Assembly (NCBI GenBank): GCA_030753015.1
Contig: JASMDC010000004.1
Coordinates: 1-64,000, forward strand
Direction: 5' to 3'
Length of the DNA: 64,000 nt
Source of the DNA: Candidatus Undinarchaeales archaeon
GTDB taxonomy: Archaea; SpSt-1190; JASMDC01
A program made the position numbers and the translations under genes. This document shows, piece after piece, positions 1 through 7,829 of the stretch. How positions within the stretch are numbered: the first letter of the stretch is position 1; each line of letters begins with the position of its first letter. The notes below the pieces were generated by a model. That model was not told the DNA's origin, searched no databases, and saw only the letters and a program-made list of their open reading frames with translations.

Positions 1-135
1 ACTATGCCCGGGCAGGGGCGGGAGCGTAGTGATGGGGTAGGGAGAGGGGGCAAACGTCGAGGTTATGCAACAAAGCAGTATAGAGCGTATTTCATTATGA
101 GATAATCCCTATACAGGTATATGCTGTTGTGCTGC

Positions 136-1149
136 TCACACCAACTTTTTCTGGACGCCCTTCCCCAAATGCTCGTACGCCGCATTACCGGCCTTCCTGC
201 CGCTGCGCGTTCGTGTCAGGAACCCGCGCTTGAGGAGGTAGGGCTCCACCATGTCCACTAGTGTGTCCCGCTCCTCGTTGAGAGTGGCGGCAAGCGCCTC
301 TATGCCCACGGGGCCACCGTCGTAGAAATCGATGATCGTGGTCAGCATCTTGCGATCCAGTTCGTCCAGGCCCTCGCGATCCACACCTTCCAGCTCCAGG
401 GCCTGCTCAGCGATGGCCGGGGTGACGACACCGTTGGCCTCGACCTGCGCGTAGTCGCGGACCCTGCGTAGGAGGCGGTTGGCGATGCGGGGTGTGCCCC
501 TGGCCCGGCGTGCGATCTCGGCGCAGCCCTTCGGTTCTACAGGCACCTTCAGCAGGTCGGATGAGCGGTCGACGATGCGCTCCAGCTCCTGCGAGGAATA
601 GAAGTCAAGGTGGTGAAATATGCCGAATCTCTCGCGCAGGGGGGCTGTGAGCGATCCTGCACGGGTGGTGGCCGTCACTAAAGTGAAGGGCTTGAGCGGG
701 ACCTTGATGGTCTTTGCGAAGGGGCCCTTGTCCACGATGAAGTCAACGGAGAAGTCCTCCATCGCCGGGTAGAGGAACTCCTCCACCACCGGGTTGAGGC
801 GGTGGACCTCGTCGATAAAGAGCACGTCGCCGCGCTCGAGGTTGGTGAGGATGCCCATCAGGTCGCCGGGGCGCTCCAGAGCAGGGCCCGATGTTGCGAC
901 CAGCTGGCTCCCCATCTCGTGTGCGATGATGTGGGCAAGGGTGGTCTTGCCCAGGCCCGGGGGACCGTATAGCAGGATGTGCTCCACAGGCTCGCGACGC
1001 TGGCGTGCTGCGGTGAGTGCGATGCCCAGCTTCCGGATCACTGTCTCCTGGCCGATGAACTCCTTCAGTGTTGTGGGCCTCAAGGCCCACGTGAACGCCT
1101 GCTCCTCCTCGTCCATGGGTGTTCCGCTGACGACGCGCTCACGTGCCAT
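136..1149 (-). CDS. ruvB: Holliday junction branch-migration ATPase RuvB
   Basis: AAA+ motor that drives Holliday junction branch migration together with RuvA. The 337-residue length matches bacterial RuvB. Visible motifs are Walker A GPPGLGKTT at about residues 62-70, Walker B FIDE at about 111-114, a sensor-1 like ATTRAG segment and the GTPRIANRLLRR arginine region, followed by a C-terminal winged helix. The ATG lies next to the ruvA stop in TAGCATG, so it is the last gene of a ruvC-ruvA-ruvB run. Archaea normally resolve junctions with Hjc/Hje and lack RuvB, so this is an unexpected gene here. Family identity is very secure; acquisition from bacteria is inference. Confidence 0.97.
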   Translation of the reverse strand: MARERVVSGTPMDEEEQAFTWALRPTTLKEFIGQETVIRKLGIALTAARQRREPVEHILLYGPPGLGKTTLAHIIAHEMGSQLVATSGPALERPGDLMGILTNLERGDVLFIDEVHRLNPVVEEFLYPAMEDFSVDFIVDKGPFAKTIKVPLKPFTLVTATTRAGSLTAPLRERFGIFHHLDFYSSQELERIVDRSSDLLKVPVEPKGCAEIARRARGTPRIANRLLRRVRDYAQVEANGVVTPAIAEQALELEGVDREGLDELDRKMLTTIIDFYDGGPVGIEALAATLNEERDTLVDMVEPYLLKRGFLTRTRSGRKAGNAAYEHLGKGVQKKLV

Positions 1150-1150
1150 G

Positions 1151-1780
1151 CTACCCCCTCACCCGCCTGAATACCTCGGCGATTAGCTCGTCGGTCCCGG
1201 TAGCACCGGGCAGGCGCGCGATGGCCTCGGACACCATCTTATGTGCTTCCGAGCGGGAGTAGCCGAGCTGGCGCAGCACTGCCTGTGCCTGCTCTCCGAT
1301 GTCGGTCTCGCGGTGCGGAGGTGCTCCGGGCTCGCGCAGGAGGGCGAACCGCGCCATCTTGCCGTTGAGCTCGGCGATGACCTTCTCGGCAGCTCGGTTA
1401 CCGATGCCGGGGAGCCGTGTGAGAGTGGCCTTGTCCTTGGCCTCGATGGCTGTAGCGATCTCGCTGATCGGGAGCGTCAGCGCCCGCAGTGCACGCTTGG
1501 GCCCGATGCCCTGGACCGTGATGAAGAGCTGGAAGAAGTCCCGTGCCACGGGATTGAGGAACCCGATCAATCGGGGCAGGAGCGGACCGGGGCCGGATCC
1601 TCCCTCGAGGTAATGAAGGGTGTGGAACGTGACGGCCTCTTCAGGTCCATGTTCGAGCATGACCTTTAGCTTATCGAGGATGCCCGAGGGGACCTGGACC
1701 TGGTACGACACGTCGTTTGAGCGTACCACAGCGAACCCGTCGCCCACGTCCTCGAGCACACCGGCAAGCCGCCAGATCAC
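1151..1780 (-). CDS. ruvA: Holliday junction DNA-binding protein RuvA
   Basis: Junction-binding partner of RuvB. A 209-residue protein with the RuvA order: an N-terminal OB-fold (starting MIWRLAGVLEDVG when the GTG is read as Met), two helix-hairpin-helix motifs (QGIGPKRAL and LPGIGNRAA) at about residues 90-135, and a C-terminal RuvB-binding domain containing AVLRQLGYSRSEA. The GTG start overlaps the ruvC stop as GTGA, which gives the normal family N-terminus; the longer upstream reading frame would add residues not seen in RuvA. The gene ends with TAG; reading past it would meet TGA four codons on. Confidence 0.96.
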   Translation of the reverse strand: MIWRLAGVLEDVGDGFAVVRSNDVSYQVQVPSGILDKLKVMLEHGPEEAVTFHTLHYLEGGSGPGPLLPRLIGFLNPVARDFFQLFITVQGIGPKRALRALTLPISEIATAIEAKDKATLTRLPGIGNRAAEKVIAELNGKMARFALLREPGAPPHRETDIGEQAQAVLRQLGYSRSEAHKMVSEAIARLPGATGTDELIAEVFRRVRG

Positions 1781-2298
1781 GCGTTCCCACCCCCGTGAAC
1801 ACCCTCGCGTCGAAGGGCATCGCAGTGACACAGGGCCACGGCGAGCGCATCGGAGACATCGGCCGGCTTGGGCGCCTCCTCGATGCCCAGGGCCGCTGCA
1901 ACGGCGCCCTGCACCTGCTCCTTGGATGCGCGACCGCTGCCGGTGATCGCCTTCTTCACCCTGCTGGGCGGATAGCCCGTCACCGCAAGGTCATGCTGGG
2001 CGGCGGCCAGGAGCAGCGCCCCGCGGGCGTGGCCCATGACGATAGCCGTTCGTGGCCGCTGATAATGCGTGAAGAGCGCCTCCACTGCGACACAGGAGGG
2101 CCGGAACTCTTCCAGAACGCCGCCGAGGGCCTCGTGGAGGGTGCGCAGCCGCAGCTCCAGGGGGTCCTTGGGATCGGTACGGAGCACGCCGCCCTCGACA
2201 AGCTCCACTGCACCCCCGCGCATCTCGACCACGCCGTAACCGGTGATGTTAATACCGGGATCAAGCCCCAGCACCCGCAGTCCCTCGCCCGGCTCCAC
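1777..2298 (-). CDS. ruvC: Crossover junction endodeoxyribonuclease RuvC
   Basis: Holliday junction resolvase of the RNase H fold. The N-terminal strand with GLDPGINITGYG carries the first catalytic Asp (residue 13), an AVEALF segment carries the catalytic Glu, and PADVSDALAVALCH supplies the C-terminal Asp residues. I choose GTG at 2298, which gives 173 residues, the length typical of RuvC, and lies about 24 bases after the TATA-like AAGATAAAAAAGG read on the opposite strand. The upstream in-frame ATG at 2367 would place the promoter inside the gene. ruvA overlaps by four bases, giving the common bacterial order ruvC-ruvA-ruvB. Confidence 0.95.
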   Translation of the reverse strand: MEPGEGLRVLGLDPGINITGYGVVEMRGGAVELVEGGVLRTDPKDPLELRLRTLHEALGGVLEEFRPSCVAVEALFTHYQRPRTAIVMGHARGALLLAAAQHDLAVTGYPPSRVKKAITGSGRASKEQVQGAVAAALGIEEAPKPADVSDALAVALCHCDALRREGVHGGGNA

Positions 2299-2317
2299 GT
2301 CAATATCTCGACGCTCT

Positions 2318-2330
2318 AAGATAAAAAAGG
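2318..2330 (-). promoter_or_regulatory. TATA-like promoter element of ruvCAB
   Basis: An A/T block (CCTTTTTTATCTT on the minus strand) lies about 25 bases before the GTG chosen for ruvC. This is the spacing expected for an archaeal TATA box and a leaderless transcript. It suggests that ruvCAB can be transcribed separately from the radical SAM gene just upstream. Confidence 0.6.
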
Positions 2331-2363
2331 TTTGCAGCCCTTGCGGCCGGTATTCACGCGACT

Positions 2364-3695
2364 TCATAGGCGTGAGAACGCCCTGATGCCACGCAGGAGG
2401 TTCATCGCGTCCCGTGGATCGCGCACGATCTCCCGCAGCCGGCGGCGGGCGAACGCGCTGGTGAGATAGAAGGACCTGTAGGCCTCCCGCAACAGCTCTT
2501 GGAGCCGCTCCTCCGAGAGGTGCGGATGGTCGAACACAAGCTCGAATGTGTTGAACCGGTCCCACTCCTCAGAGACGGTGATGCCTCTGTCCACGAGCTT
2601 GTCCCAGCTCGGCGTACCGGGGAAGGGTGTGAAGATGGAGAAGTTAGCAAAATCCGGTCCCAGGTCACGGGCCGTGTCGATGGTCGACCGTACCGATCCC
2701 TCGGTGTCGTCCGGGAAGCCGAGGATGAAGCATGCTCTCACAGCGACACCGTGGTCCTGGCACATGCGCACCACCTCCTTTGTCCGGTCCAGGTCCACGG
2801 CCTTGCCAATCGCCTTGCGCTCGTCGACCGACGCGGACTCCACACCGATGCCCATGGAGGTGCAACCTGCGTCCGCCATGACGGTGATCAGTTCCTCGGT
2901 GAGAAGGTCGCTGCGGGCCTGGCAGTTCCAGGTGAGGTCGTACTCTGTGATCCGGCGGCAGAACTCCCGGGTCCGTTCGTCGTCGAAGGGGAAGGTACCG
3001 TCCATCACCTTGAAGTCCCGCATGCCGTGCTCCTCCACCAGCCGGTCGATGGAGGCGAACACCAGGTCCAGCTCGATGCGGGCGTGGCGTGACGGGCGCT
3101 GGCAGAACCCGCAGGCGAAAGGACAACCGCGCATGGTGAAGACCGGGTAGGAGGGCACGTGCTTGGATGTGATGGTGCCCTGGCCGTACCTGTCCATGTC
3201 CAAAAGCTCGTAGGCAGGGACACGGTCCGCGTCGGGCGGAACGGGTGCGGTGTGGACGCCTTTCGCAGCCCCGCGCACGATGGCGGCGAGCGCGCCCTCA
3301 CCATCGCCCACGACGACGTCGTCAATGCACCCCTCGGCCACGGTCTCGTTCGGAAGGACCGACGGGTGAGGGCCGCCCAGCACTGTCCGTGCACCTTCGT
3401 CCCGGGCCCGCCGGGCTATGGCGAGCGCCCCGGGGTACACTGACGTGTGAGCGGTTACGCCCACGATATCCGGTCCCCGGGCGAGGGCGGCGTCCAGGTC
3501 CTCGGCCTGACCGACCGCCATGTCAAGCACCTCGACCTCGCACCCGGTCACGTCCCGGACGTACCCGCCCAGGTGCGCCAGCCACACCGGCGGCCATGAT
3601 GAGGCCAGGTGGAACATGGCACGACCCATGGACCGCTCGCTCTCGGGCGGATTGACCAGCAGGAGGCGGTGGGCCCGCGTCGCGCGGGCCATCAT
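2364..3695 (-). CDS. B12-binding-domain radical SAM protein, last gene of the U32 cluster
   Basis: About 443 residues. The N-terminal 150 residues look like the cobalamin-binding Rossmann domain of BchE-type enzymes (LLLVNPPES, then VTAHTSVYPG and GGPHPSVLP), without a classical DxHxxG motif. The radical SAM cluster motif CPFACGFC has its cysteines at about 191, 195 and 198. The C-terminal tail with EAYRSFYL is typical of this subgroup. The chosen ATG overlaps the acyltransferase stop as ATGA; a further ATG lies three codons upstream. Such enzymes methylate or rearrange unreactive carbons; the substrate here is unknown. It is related to the radical SAM gene at 47955-49334, which ends in a similar EAYRAFYL tail. 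Confidence 0.9.
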   Translation of the reverse strand: MMARATRAHRLLLVNPPESERSMGRAMFHLASSWPPVWLAHLGGYVRDVTGCEVEVLDMAVGQAEDLDAALARGPDIVGVTAHTSVYPGALAIARRARDEGARTVLGGPHPSVLPNETVAEGCIDDVVVGDGEGALAAIVRGAAKGVHTAPVPPDADRVPAYELLDMDRYGQGTITSKHVPSYPVFTMRGCPFACGFCQRPSRHARIELDLVFASIDRLVEEHGMRDFKVMDGTFPFDDERTREFCRRITEYDLTWNCQARSDLLTEELITVMADAGCTSMGIGVESASVDERKAIGKAVDLDRTKEVVRMCQDHGVAVRACFILGFPDDTEGSVRSTIDTARDLGPDFANFSIFTPFPGTPSWDKLVDRGITVSEEWDRFNTFELVFDHPHLSEERLQELLREAYRSFYLTSAFARRRLREIVRDPRDAMNLLRGIRAFSRL

Positions 3696-4342
3696 CCCTC
3701 CCATTCATAGGGTCGGGAGTAGAATCCCTTCATGCAGGTGAGCTCCGACACGTCCTTGACCACGCGGGCCGGGCTGCCGATGACCACCTTGCCTGCCGGA
3801 ACATCCTTTGTGACCATCGCACAGGCGCCGACGATGGCACCCTCGCCCACGGTGACGCCCGGGAAGATGGTGGCAAGCGCACCGATCTTGGCGCCCTTCT
3901 TGATGTGCGGCGCGCCCAGACACTCAGTGTACCTCGGGCACCGCGGGTGGGGATCGTTGAGGAAGAGCGACCGTGGCCCGATGAAGGCATTGTCCTCGAT
4001 GACAGAGTACTCGCCCAGGATGGCGGCCGTGTGGATGCTGACGTTGTTGCCGATGCGGTGGCCGTTCTCCAGTGCCACGAGCGTGCCGATGCTCGCGTTG
4101 TCACCGATGACGTTGTCCTCCCGGATGCGTGCGCCGCTGCCCGTGGAGAGGTTGTCACCGATGGTTGTCCCCGCGTAGATCACCGAATGGGTGCGGACCA
4201 CGGCGTTGTCGCCGATTACCAGCTCCAGCTCGCCGGCCTCGCTGCCCCGGGGCGGTACACCCAGCACCACGTAGGGCTCGATGACCGCGTTCTTCCCCAG
4301 CTTGACATTGGGGTACCGTACGTACGGGATGTCCTCGACCAT
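3692..4342 (-). CDS. Left-handed beta-helix (hexapeptide repeat) acyltransferase
   Basis: About 216 residues made almost entirely of hexapeptide turns (IGDNAVV, IGDNLST, IGDNASI, IGNNVSI, IEDNAFIG), followed by the usual closing segment GALATIFPGVTVGEGAIVGA and GSPARVVKD. It resembles O- or N-acetyltransferases that act on nucleotide sugars, such as those acting after a DegT aminotransferase. The ATG at 4342 is preferred; a GTG three codons upstream nearly abuts the preceding stop. It overlaps the next gene by four bases, so the cluster is probably translated as one unit. The substrate cannot be read from sequence. Confidence 0.9.
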   Translation of the reverse strand: MVEDIPYVRYPNVKLGKNAVIEPYVVLGVPPRGSEAGELELVIGDNAVVRTHSVIYAGTTIGDNLSTGSGARIREDNVIGDNASIGTLVALENGHRIGNNVSIHTAAILGEYSVIEDNAFIGPRSLFLNDPHPRCPRYTECLGAPHIKKGAKIGALATIFPGVTVGEGAIVGACAMVTKDVPAGKVVIGSPARVVKDVSELTCMKGFYSRPYEWEG

Positions 4343-4352
4343 GATCGTCACC

Positions 4353-5153
4353 TCACACCGGCGGCCGGGGCTGCACCACCAGCCGCGTGATACCCATCTC
4401 CGCCAACCGCCCCTCGTCGGGCACGTCGGGGTTCTCGTAGAACACCGCGTTCCCATGGAGTAGGAGGGGTCCGGGCATGACGGGATGAGTGAGCGTGAAG
4501 GATGTGGTGCGGCACTGTCGGCCGCAGGACCAGACACCGACGCGGACGGGCCCGTCGCTGTCGCAGTTCGCCGTCGGGCAGAGCCGCGTGGTGGTCACGG
4601 CCATGAACGGCGTGTACAGGGAGCCCTCCAGGGGATCAGGCCCCTTGCTGAGATCGAGGTCCAGGCCCTGGAGGGGGTTGTCCACCTCGACGCGCCTGAC
4701 GCCCCGCTCGTGCAGGAACCGCCTGAATACCGGGACGGTGAGATTGTTCTCCCGGTACTGGCGCAGGGTCTCGTCCGGAAGGCGGTCGATCACGCGCATG
4801 ATGCGCGGCCCCTTGCGCAGCCGGTTGAGCACACGGCCCATGAGGGGTTCGAGCCCCTGGTCCCGGAGCGTGGTCAGCACGCCCCAGTCGTTGGCCGCCA
4901 CCTCGCACCCGGCCTCCTCGGTCGCCAGGGCGGCAAGTACGGGGTCGAGCCGGTCCAGGCCGACATCGGTCACCAGGGGAGTGACAAGCGTGAAGGCACG
5001 CCCCGCGTCCCTGGCCGCTTGGAGCACCGACATGACCTCGGTCTCGGTGGGGATGAGGTTCTGGCAGAACTCGCTTCCGAAGTACACGCGCCGGGCATCC
5101 TCCTCGACAAGATCGAGCTGGTCGGCCCGTCCTATGAGAGTGGCCCGCTCCAT
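4353..5153 (-). CDS. U32-family protein resembling UbiV (4Fe-4S)
   Basis: 266 residues. Cysteines occur at 30, 197, 210 and 214 (also 83 and 192). The spacing between the last three, 13 and then 4, is the same as between UbiV iron-sulfur ligands C180, C193 and C197, and Cys30 fits the N-terminal ligand (C39 in E. coli UbiV). UbiV pairs with UbiU in oxygen-independent ubiquinone hydroxylation. The start ATG overlaps the stop of the preceding U32 gene as TGATG, as expected for partners made in equal amounts. No ubiquinone genes are visible, so the substrate is probably different. It could instead be a generic U32 protein without hydroxylase activity. Confidence 0.8.
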   Translation of the reverse strand: MERATLIGRADQLDLVEEDARRVYFGSEFCQNLIPTETEVMSVLQAARDAGRAFTLVTPLVTDVGLDRLDPVLAALATEEAGCEVAANDWGVLTTLRDQGLEPLMGRVLNRLRKGPRIMRVIDRLPDETLRQYRENNLTVPVFRRFLHERGVRRVEVDNPLQGLDLDLSKGPDPLEGSLYTPFMAVTTTRLCPTANCDSDGPVRVGVWSCGRQCRTTSFTLTHPVMPGPLLLHGNAVFYENPDVPDEGRLAEMGITRLVVQPRPPV

Positions 5154-6253
5154 CAGGCGTCCACCTCCATGACCGATGGATAGTAGCAGTACCCAAGCTC
5201 GCAGTCGACGCCGAACCGCTGCTTGTGCTCGGCCCGTGTGTGGCGGATGAACTCCTCCCGCGAGGGCTTCTCGGTCGCCATGTAGTCCAGAAGATGACGG
5301 ATGAACCGCACGTCGCCCAGCTTGCGCGACGTGGGAAAGGCACGGCCGATTATCTTAATGCTCTCCAGGCCCATGGTCGCCAGATCGTGGATGGCGCAGG
5401 CACCGCACTCCATCTGTGTCTTGCGCTTGACAAAGTGCTTCATGCGCTCCTGCACATTGGCCTGCTGCTCCTCGTCCACGTCACCCTCGATGGTGACGGT
5501 GTGACGCAGCTCGCAGGGCTCCAGCCACTCCATGGACACGCTCTCGTCGATGAGCGCCTCGAGCACGCGCTTCGGCAGGCGCTTGGCCAAGGACACCACC
5601 CTGTCGTTGTGCTTTACCGCCATGAAGGCCTTGCCCACCAGGGGGTGGACCGGGTTCATGATCTCGTGGAGCCCGTGCTGGAAGGTGCAGTACCCCTCGA
5701 CGTTCCGGCACCGGCCGTTGAGGATGAACACCTCGACGCCCATCCCCTCCGAGCCCTTCACGATGCGACGGATCTCCTCGACGGTGAGATGTCGGTCCAG
5801 GATGACCCGAGAGGCGCCCAGGTCGTGGAAGAATGCGGCAGACGTGGCGTTGATGACTGAGGCCCCTGTGCTCACGTGGAGGTCGACAGACAGTCCCTCG
5901 TCACGGAGCAGGAGCAAGAGCCCGATATCGGCGATGATGAGCGCGTCCACGCCCACGTCCACTGCGGTCCTCAGCTCGTCGAGCACCACAGGGTACTGGT
6001 CCTCGTCGTAGTAGTGGGCATTGGCGGCCATGTACACACGGGCGCCCCGGTCGTGTGCGGTGGTCACTGCCTTCCGTATCTGGTCGAAGGAGCGGAAGTT
6101 GGGCTCGCCGCACTCCCGCCGGTTCGAAGAGCAGATGGTGCTGTAGGTATCCTCCCACTTCTTGGTGATGAGGCCGCAGTAGAATGCATCGGCGCCGGCA
6201 TCGAGCAGGGGCGCAACCTCGTCTGCCGTGGTCAGGGGCGACAGCAGCTCCAT
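5153..6253 (-). CDS. U32-family protein resembling UbiU (predicted 4Fe-4S)
   Basis: 366 residues starting MELLSPLTT. It has the TIM-barrel entry segment LLDAGADAFYCG, YMAANAHYYDED, LHVSTGASV and the family core FILNGRCRNVEGYC, in which Cys182 and Cys189 are seven apart like C169 and C176 of UbiU. Further Cys residues at 247, 283 and 286 (MECGACA) could complete a cluster. A longer upstream start at 6292 is rejected because a TATA-like block (6279-6289) lies between it and this ATG. It overlaps the UbiV-like gene. UbiU, RlhA and TrhP all add hydroxyl or carboxymethoxy groups through this fold; the target here is unknown. Confidence 0.87.
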   Translation of the reverse strand: MELLSPLTTADEVAPLLDAGADAFYCGLITKKWEDTYSTICSSNRRECGEPNFRSFDQIRKAVTTAHDRGARVYMAANAHYYDEDQYPVVLDELRTAVDVGVDALIIADIGLLLLLRDEGLSVDLHVSTGASVINATSAAFFHDLGASRVILDRHLTVEEIRRIVKGSEGMGVEVFILNGRCRNVEGYCTFQHGLHEIMNPVHPLVGKAFMAVKHNDRVVSLAKRLPKRVLEALIDESVSMEWLEPCELRHTVTIEGDVDEEQQANVQERMKHFVKRKTQMECGACAIHDLATMGLESIKIIGRAFPTSRKLGDVRFIRHLLDYMATEKPSREEFIRHTRAEHKQRFGVDCELGYCYYPSVMEVDA

Positions 6254-6278
6254 GGCTCTCGGCGGGAAGCAATCGGGC

Positions 6279-6289
6279 AAAATATATAA
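6279..6289 (-). promoter_or_regulatory. TATA-like element of the U32 pair
   Basis: GTTATATATTT on the minus strand lies about 30 bases before the ATG at 6253. It also falls just after the aminotransferase stop codon when read in the direction of transcription, so the U32 genes may have their own promoter within the cluster. Confidence 0.55.
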
Positions 6290-6307
6290 CATGAACGTCC
6301 GGGCGCA

Positions 6308-7537
6308 TCAGGCCAGTGCCCGCTTGATAACGGCCACGGTCCGCTCCATGTCCTGTTCGCTCAGGGTGTGCCACACGGGAAGGGCCAGACCTTGCTCATC
6401 AGCGCGAGCAGCGACCGGGCAGGGCCGCGCGTACTCCTTCAGTGCGGGCAGGTTGCAGCAGTCGTCGGCGATGTTCACCTTGGTGTCCACCCCTGCACGG
6501 AACAGCTCCTGCACCAGACGCTGGCGCTCCTTGACCTGGATGACATAGTGGTAATAGATGTGGCTTCCGCCATCCGCCTCCTCGGGCACCGTCACGCCCG
6601 GGACGTCCTGCAGGCCCTCTGTGAGCACCTTGGCCCGCTCCCTGCGCGCGTCGCCGTTGTCGTCCAGACCGTCTAGCTGGACCAGCCCGGTCCGTGCCTG
6701 GAGGGAGGACATGCGCACGGTGTAGGTAGGGGGCATCTCGTCCTGCAGGATCTCGTCGTGGGCCATGCCCTTGGGTGCTCCTCCACGGACCATGGAGAGG
6801 AGTCGCAGCGGTGGGTACAGACCGAGGGAGTACACCCACGGCCGGGATAGGACACCGCCCACGGTGCCGATGGCAACCTTGATTGCGAGCTGCTTCCTAC
6901 GGGGGAGGGCGTACTCGCGTTCGAAGGCACGCACCTTCTCGGCCAGCTCCTCGTCATCGGTCGTCACCATCCCGCCACCGAAGGCGGTCATGTTCTTGAA
7001 GAGGTTGAAGGAGAAGAGACCCGCCGTTCCCTGCGAGCCCACCCGCCGGTCGCGGTACGAAGCACCGTTCGCCTGGGCGCAGTCCTCGATGACAGGCACC
7101 CCCCGCTCCTCCGCCAGCTCCAGCACCTCGTCCATGGGAGCGGGGTTGCCGAAGAGGTGGGTGGGGATCAGCACGCCGGTGTCGTCCCCGACCACCGGCC
7201 GGAGCGTCTCAGCAGAGACGTCGAGCGTGCCCTGTTCCACGTCAGCGAACACCGGCCGACCGCCCGCCATGAGGGCCACGTTTCCCATGCCCCAAAAGGT
7301 GAAGGCAGGTAGGACCACCTCCTTCCCCTCGACACCCAGGGCCCGCAGCAGGTGGTGGAAGCCCGTCCGCGCGGAGCCCACGGCGATTGCATGACGGACG
7401 CCGATGAGGGCCGCGAAGTGTCGCTCGAGCTTTGTGATGTCGTAGGGATCCTCGCCCCCGAACAGGCCATAGGCCCCCCGAACGGTGTCGCCCAGTCCGA
7501 CGTTGACGTGGTGCCGGGGGAAGCTCTTGAGGCCCAT
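6308..7537 (-). CDS. DegT/DnrJ/EryC1-family PLP aminotransferase
   Basis: 409 residues. Fold-type I sugar aminotransferase: a substrate entry segment LPAFTFWGMGN, the PLP contact EDCAQANGA at about 151-159 and the Schiff-base lysine in FNLFKNMTAFGGG (Lys181). These enzymes usually transfer an amino group to a keto sugar nucleotide and are often found with hexapeptide acetyltransferases, one of which lies three genes downstream. The start at ATG 7537 is preferred because it lies about 25 bases after an A-rich block on the minus strand; a TTG start at 7567 is also open. It is the first gene of the cluster that includes the UbiU/UbiV-like pair. Confidence 0.9.
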   Translation of the reverse strand: MGLKSFPRHHVNVGLGDTVRGAYGLFGGEDPYDITKLERHFAALIGVRHAIAVGSARTGFHHLLRALGVEGKEVVLPAFTFWGMGNVALMAGGRPVFADVEQGTLDVSAETLRPVVGDDTGVLIPTHLFGNPAPMDEVLELAEERGVPVIEDCAQANGASYRDRRVGSQGTAGLFSFNLFKNMTAFGGGMVTTDDEELAEKVRAFEREYALPRRKQLAIKVAIGTVGGVLSRPWVYSLGLYPPLRLLSMVRGGAPKGMAHDEILQDEMPPTYTVRMSSLQARTGLVQLDGLDDNGDARRERAKVLTEGLQDVPGVTVPEEADGGSHIYYHYVIQVKERQRLVQELFRAGVDTKVNIADDCCNLPALKEYARPCPVAARADEQGLALPVWHTLSEQDMERTVAVIKRALA

Positions 7538-7698
7538 GGGACGAGAGGTGCGGTGCAGGTTTTTCAATGTTTGCTCAAGGCCAGGGTATTTTCGTGGCCG
7601 GGCTGGCGGTGGTAATGTTGCCCTGGCTCGTGATCACGCGCTGAGCGTGCTCTCTGGGAACTAGGATTGCGGGCGAGGGGAAACGCCCCCCGCCCGGA

Positions 7699-7771
7699 TG
7701 GACTGGCCGGGATTTGAACCCGGGGCTTCTGCCATGCCAAGGCAGCACTCTTCCAACTGAGCTACCAGCCC
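7699..7771 (-). tRNA. tRNA-Ala (anticodon GGC)
   Basis: On the minus strand a 73-base cloverleaf can be drawn: acceptor GGGCTGG/CCAGTCC, D arm GCTC...GAGT, anticodon arm CTGCC-TTGGCAT-GGCAG with GGC at positions 34-36, and T arm CCGGG-TTCAAAT-CCCGG. The third acceptor pair is G:U, the identity element of alanine tRNA. The discriminator is A and CCA is not encoded. No intron is visible. A TATA-like element at 7800-7810 lies about 30 bases upstream. Confidence 0.97.
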
Positions 7772-7799
7772 GCGTCGGGAATGGCACAGGCACAGCCAC

Positions 7800-7810
7800 A
7801 ATTATAAAGG
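7800..7810. promoter_or_regulatory. TATA-like element shared by tRNA-Ala (minus) and the membrane protein gene (plus)
   Basis: AATTATAAAGG lies about 25 bases before the GTG at 7830 on the plus strand and about 30 bases before the tRNA 5' end on the minus strand. One near-symmetric A/T block may therefore serve both divergent transcripts. Confidence 0.55.
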
Positions 7811-7829
7811 TTTTCCCTTGCCTCGGAGC

